NCBI GenBank assembly: GCA_047611125.1
Contig: JBLFXH010000053.1
Location: forward strand, 1 to 15,736
From: JABDJZ01 sp047611125
GTDB taxonomy: Bacteria; Bacteroidota; Rhodothermia; Rhodothermales; UBA10348
Reading direction: 5' to 3'
DNA length: 15,736 nt
In this document: positions 15,208-15,736 of the stretch, piece by piece
How the letters are laid out: each line of letters opens with the position of its first letter
How positions within the stretch are numbered: the stretch's first letter is position 1
The notes under the pieces: model-generated
What the model was told of the DNA's origin: nothing
Seen by the model: only the letters and a program-made list of their open reading frames with translations
The model's database searches: none
Made by a program: the position numbers and the translations under genes

Positions 15208-15736
15208 CAAACTGCAACCGGTGCCTTGATGGACGGGTGGTGTTGGTAGTTCACCACCTCAAAATCAGCGTATTCGTAGTCGAAAATCGAGGCCGGCCGG
15301 CGGTTGATGCGCAGCTCCGGCAGCGGGAATGGCTCGCGCGTCAACTGCTCCTCGATCTGGTCGAGGTGGTTCAGGTAGATGTGGGCGTCGCCAATGGTGT
15401 AGACCAACTCGCCCACTTCCAGATCACATTGCTGAGCCACCATGTGAGTCAGCAGCGCGTATTCAGCAATATTGAACGGGGCACCGAGAAAGAGGTCGTT
15501 CGAGCGCACATAGAGTTGGCAGGAGAGCCGCCCATTTCCCACCCAGAACTGGTAGAACATGTGACACGGTGGAAGGGCCATCTTGTCAATATCGCCTACG
15601 TTCCACGCGTTCACGATGTGCCGCCGCGAGTCGGGGTTCGACTTGATTGACTCGATGACCTGTTCGATCTGGTTGTAGGATCGCCCCTCCTGGTTGACCC
15701 AGTTGACCCACTGTTTGCCGTAGACCGGGCCGAGAT
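15207..15736 (-). CDS. thyA: Thymidylate synthase (5' part beyond the window)
   Basis: The gene runs off the right edge. The visible 175 complete codons begin at LGPVYGKQWVNW and include the C-terminal two thirds. ThyA converts dUMP to dTMP with methylene-tetrahydrofolate, producing dihydrofolate. The catalytic cysteine is in ALPPCHMFYQF. The phosphate-binding Arg pair is in DSRRHIVNAWN. QLYVRSNDLFLGAPFNIAEY, QQCDLEVGELVYTIGDAHIY and the end HHPSIKAPVAV match the ThyA family throughout. An internal ATG at 15614 should not be taken as the start, because conserved sequence continues upstream of it. It lies immediately before folA on the same strand, a common pairing because FolA recycles the ThyA product. 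Confidence 0.97.
   Translation of the reverse strand, partial: LGPVYGKQWVNWVNQEGRSYNQIEQVIESIKSNPDSRRHIVNAWNVGDIDKMALPPCHMFYQFWVGNGRLSCQLYVRSNDLFLGAPFNIAEYALLTHMVAQQCDLEVGELVYTIGDAHIYLNHLDQIEEQLTREPFPLPELRINRRPASIFDYEYADFEVVNYQHHPSIKAPVAV

Noticed and set aside
15237..15650. 137-residue plus-strand ORF at the right edge
   Set aside because: Antisense of thyA, whose catalytic and binding motifs are clear on the minus strand.
1..15736. Mobile element, CRISPR array, defence island or toxin-antitoxin pair
   Set aside because: No transposase or recombinase motif, no spaced direct repeats of CRISPR type and no terminal inverted repeats were seen on reading both strands. The broken genes could come from simple deletion.

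Overview
The window is about 15.7 kb of a moderately GC-rich bacterial chromosome. Several independent signs point to the Bacteroidota/Rhodothermota side of the tree. Two secreted proteins end in a type IX secretion (T9SS) type-A sorting domain. The glutamine synthetase is the long type III form (GlnN). The tRNA gene does not encode its CCA end. The sequence TATCTTTG, matching the Bacteroidota -7 promoter element TAnnTTTG, sits just upstream of both the tRNA and the sigma-factor gene. The GC content and overall gene style suggest a Rhodothermia-like marine lineage, but that finer placement is inference.

Layout, left to right. (1) 130-5308 is an accessory, secretome-type region: a T9SS-exported Asp-box (BNR) beta-propeller protein, a 57-codon remnant of the C-terminus of a thiamine-diphosphate enzyme, a conserved protein of unknown function, an empty or degenerate gap, and a second T9SS-sorted secreted protein. 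(2) 5309-5894 holds a doubtful small ORF and a well-formed tRNA-Ile2(CAT) on the minus strand with its own promoter element and terminator hairpin. (3) 5895-9387 is a tight two-gene unit: a secreted S9-family serine peptidase followed after one base by a sulfatase of the iduronate-2-sulfatase type. (4) 9388-9851 holds a broken minus-strand remnant of a phytanoyl-CoA-dioxygenase-like gene and an AT-rich putative control region. (5) 9852-12559 is an Lrp/AsnC regulator followed by glnN, a likely nitrogen-assimilation unit. It is followed by overlapping hairpins. (6) 12765-14700 is an ECF-type sigma factor and adenylosuccinate lyase (purB), 31 bases apart. (7) 14710-15736 on the minus strand is thyA (cut by the window edge) overlapping folA by one base: a thymidylate/folate unit converging on purB.

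The right half is core metabolism (nitrogen, purine and thymidylate synthesis). The left half is a secretome/accessory region with gene debris: two recognisable gene fragments and two doubtful ones. I found no transposase, integrase, CRISPR array, toxin-antitoxin pair or defence cassette, and no convincing new multi-gene system. The most useful observations are the two hidden gene remnants, the uncharacterised 257-residue protein, the lrp-glnN pairing, and the self-contained tRNA-Ile2 transcription unit.
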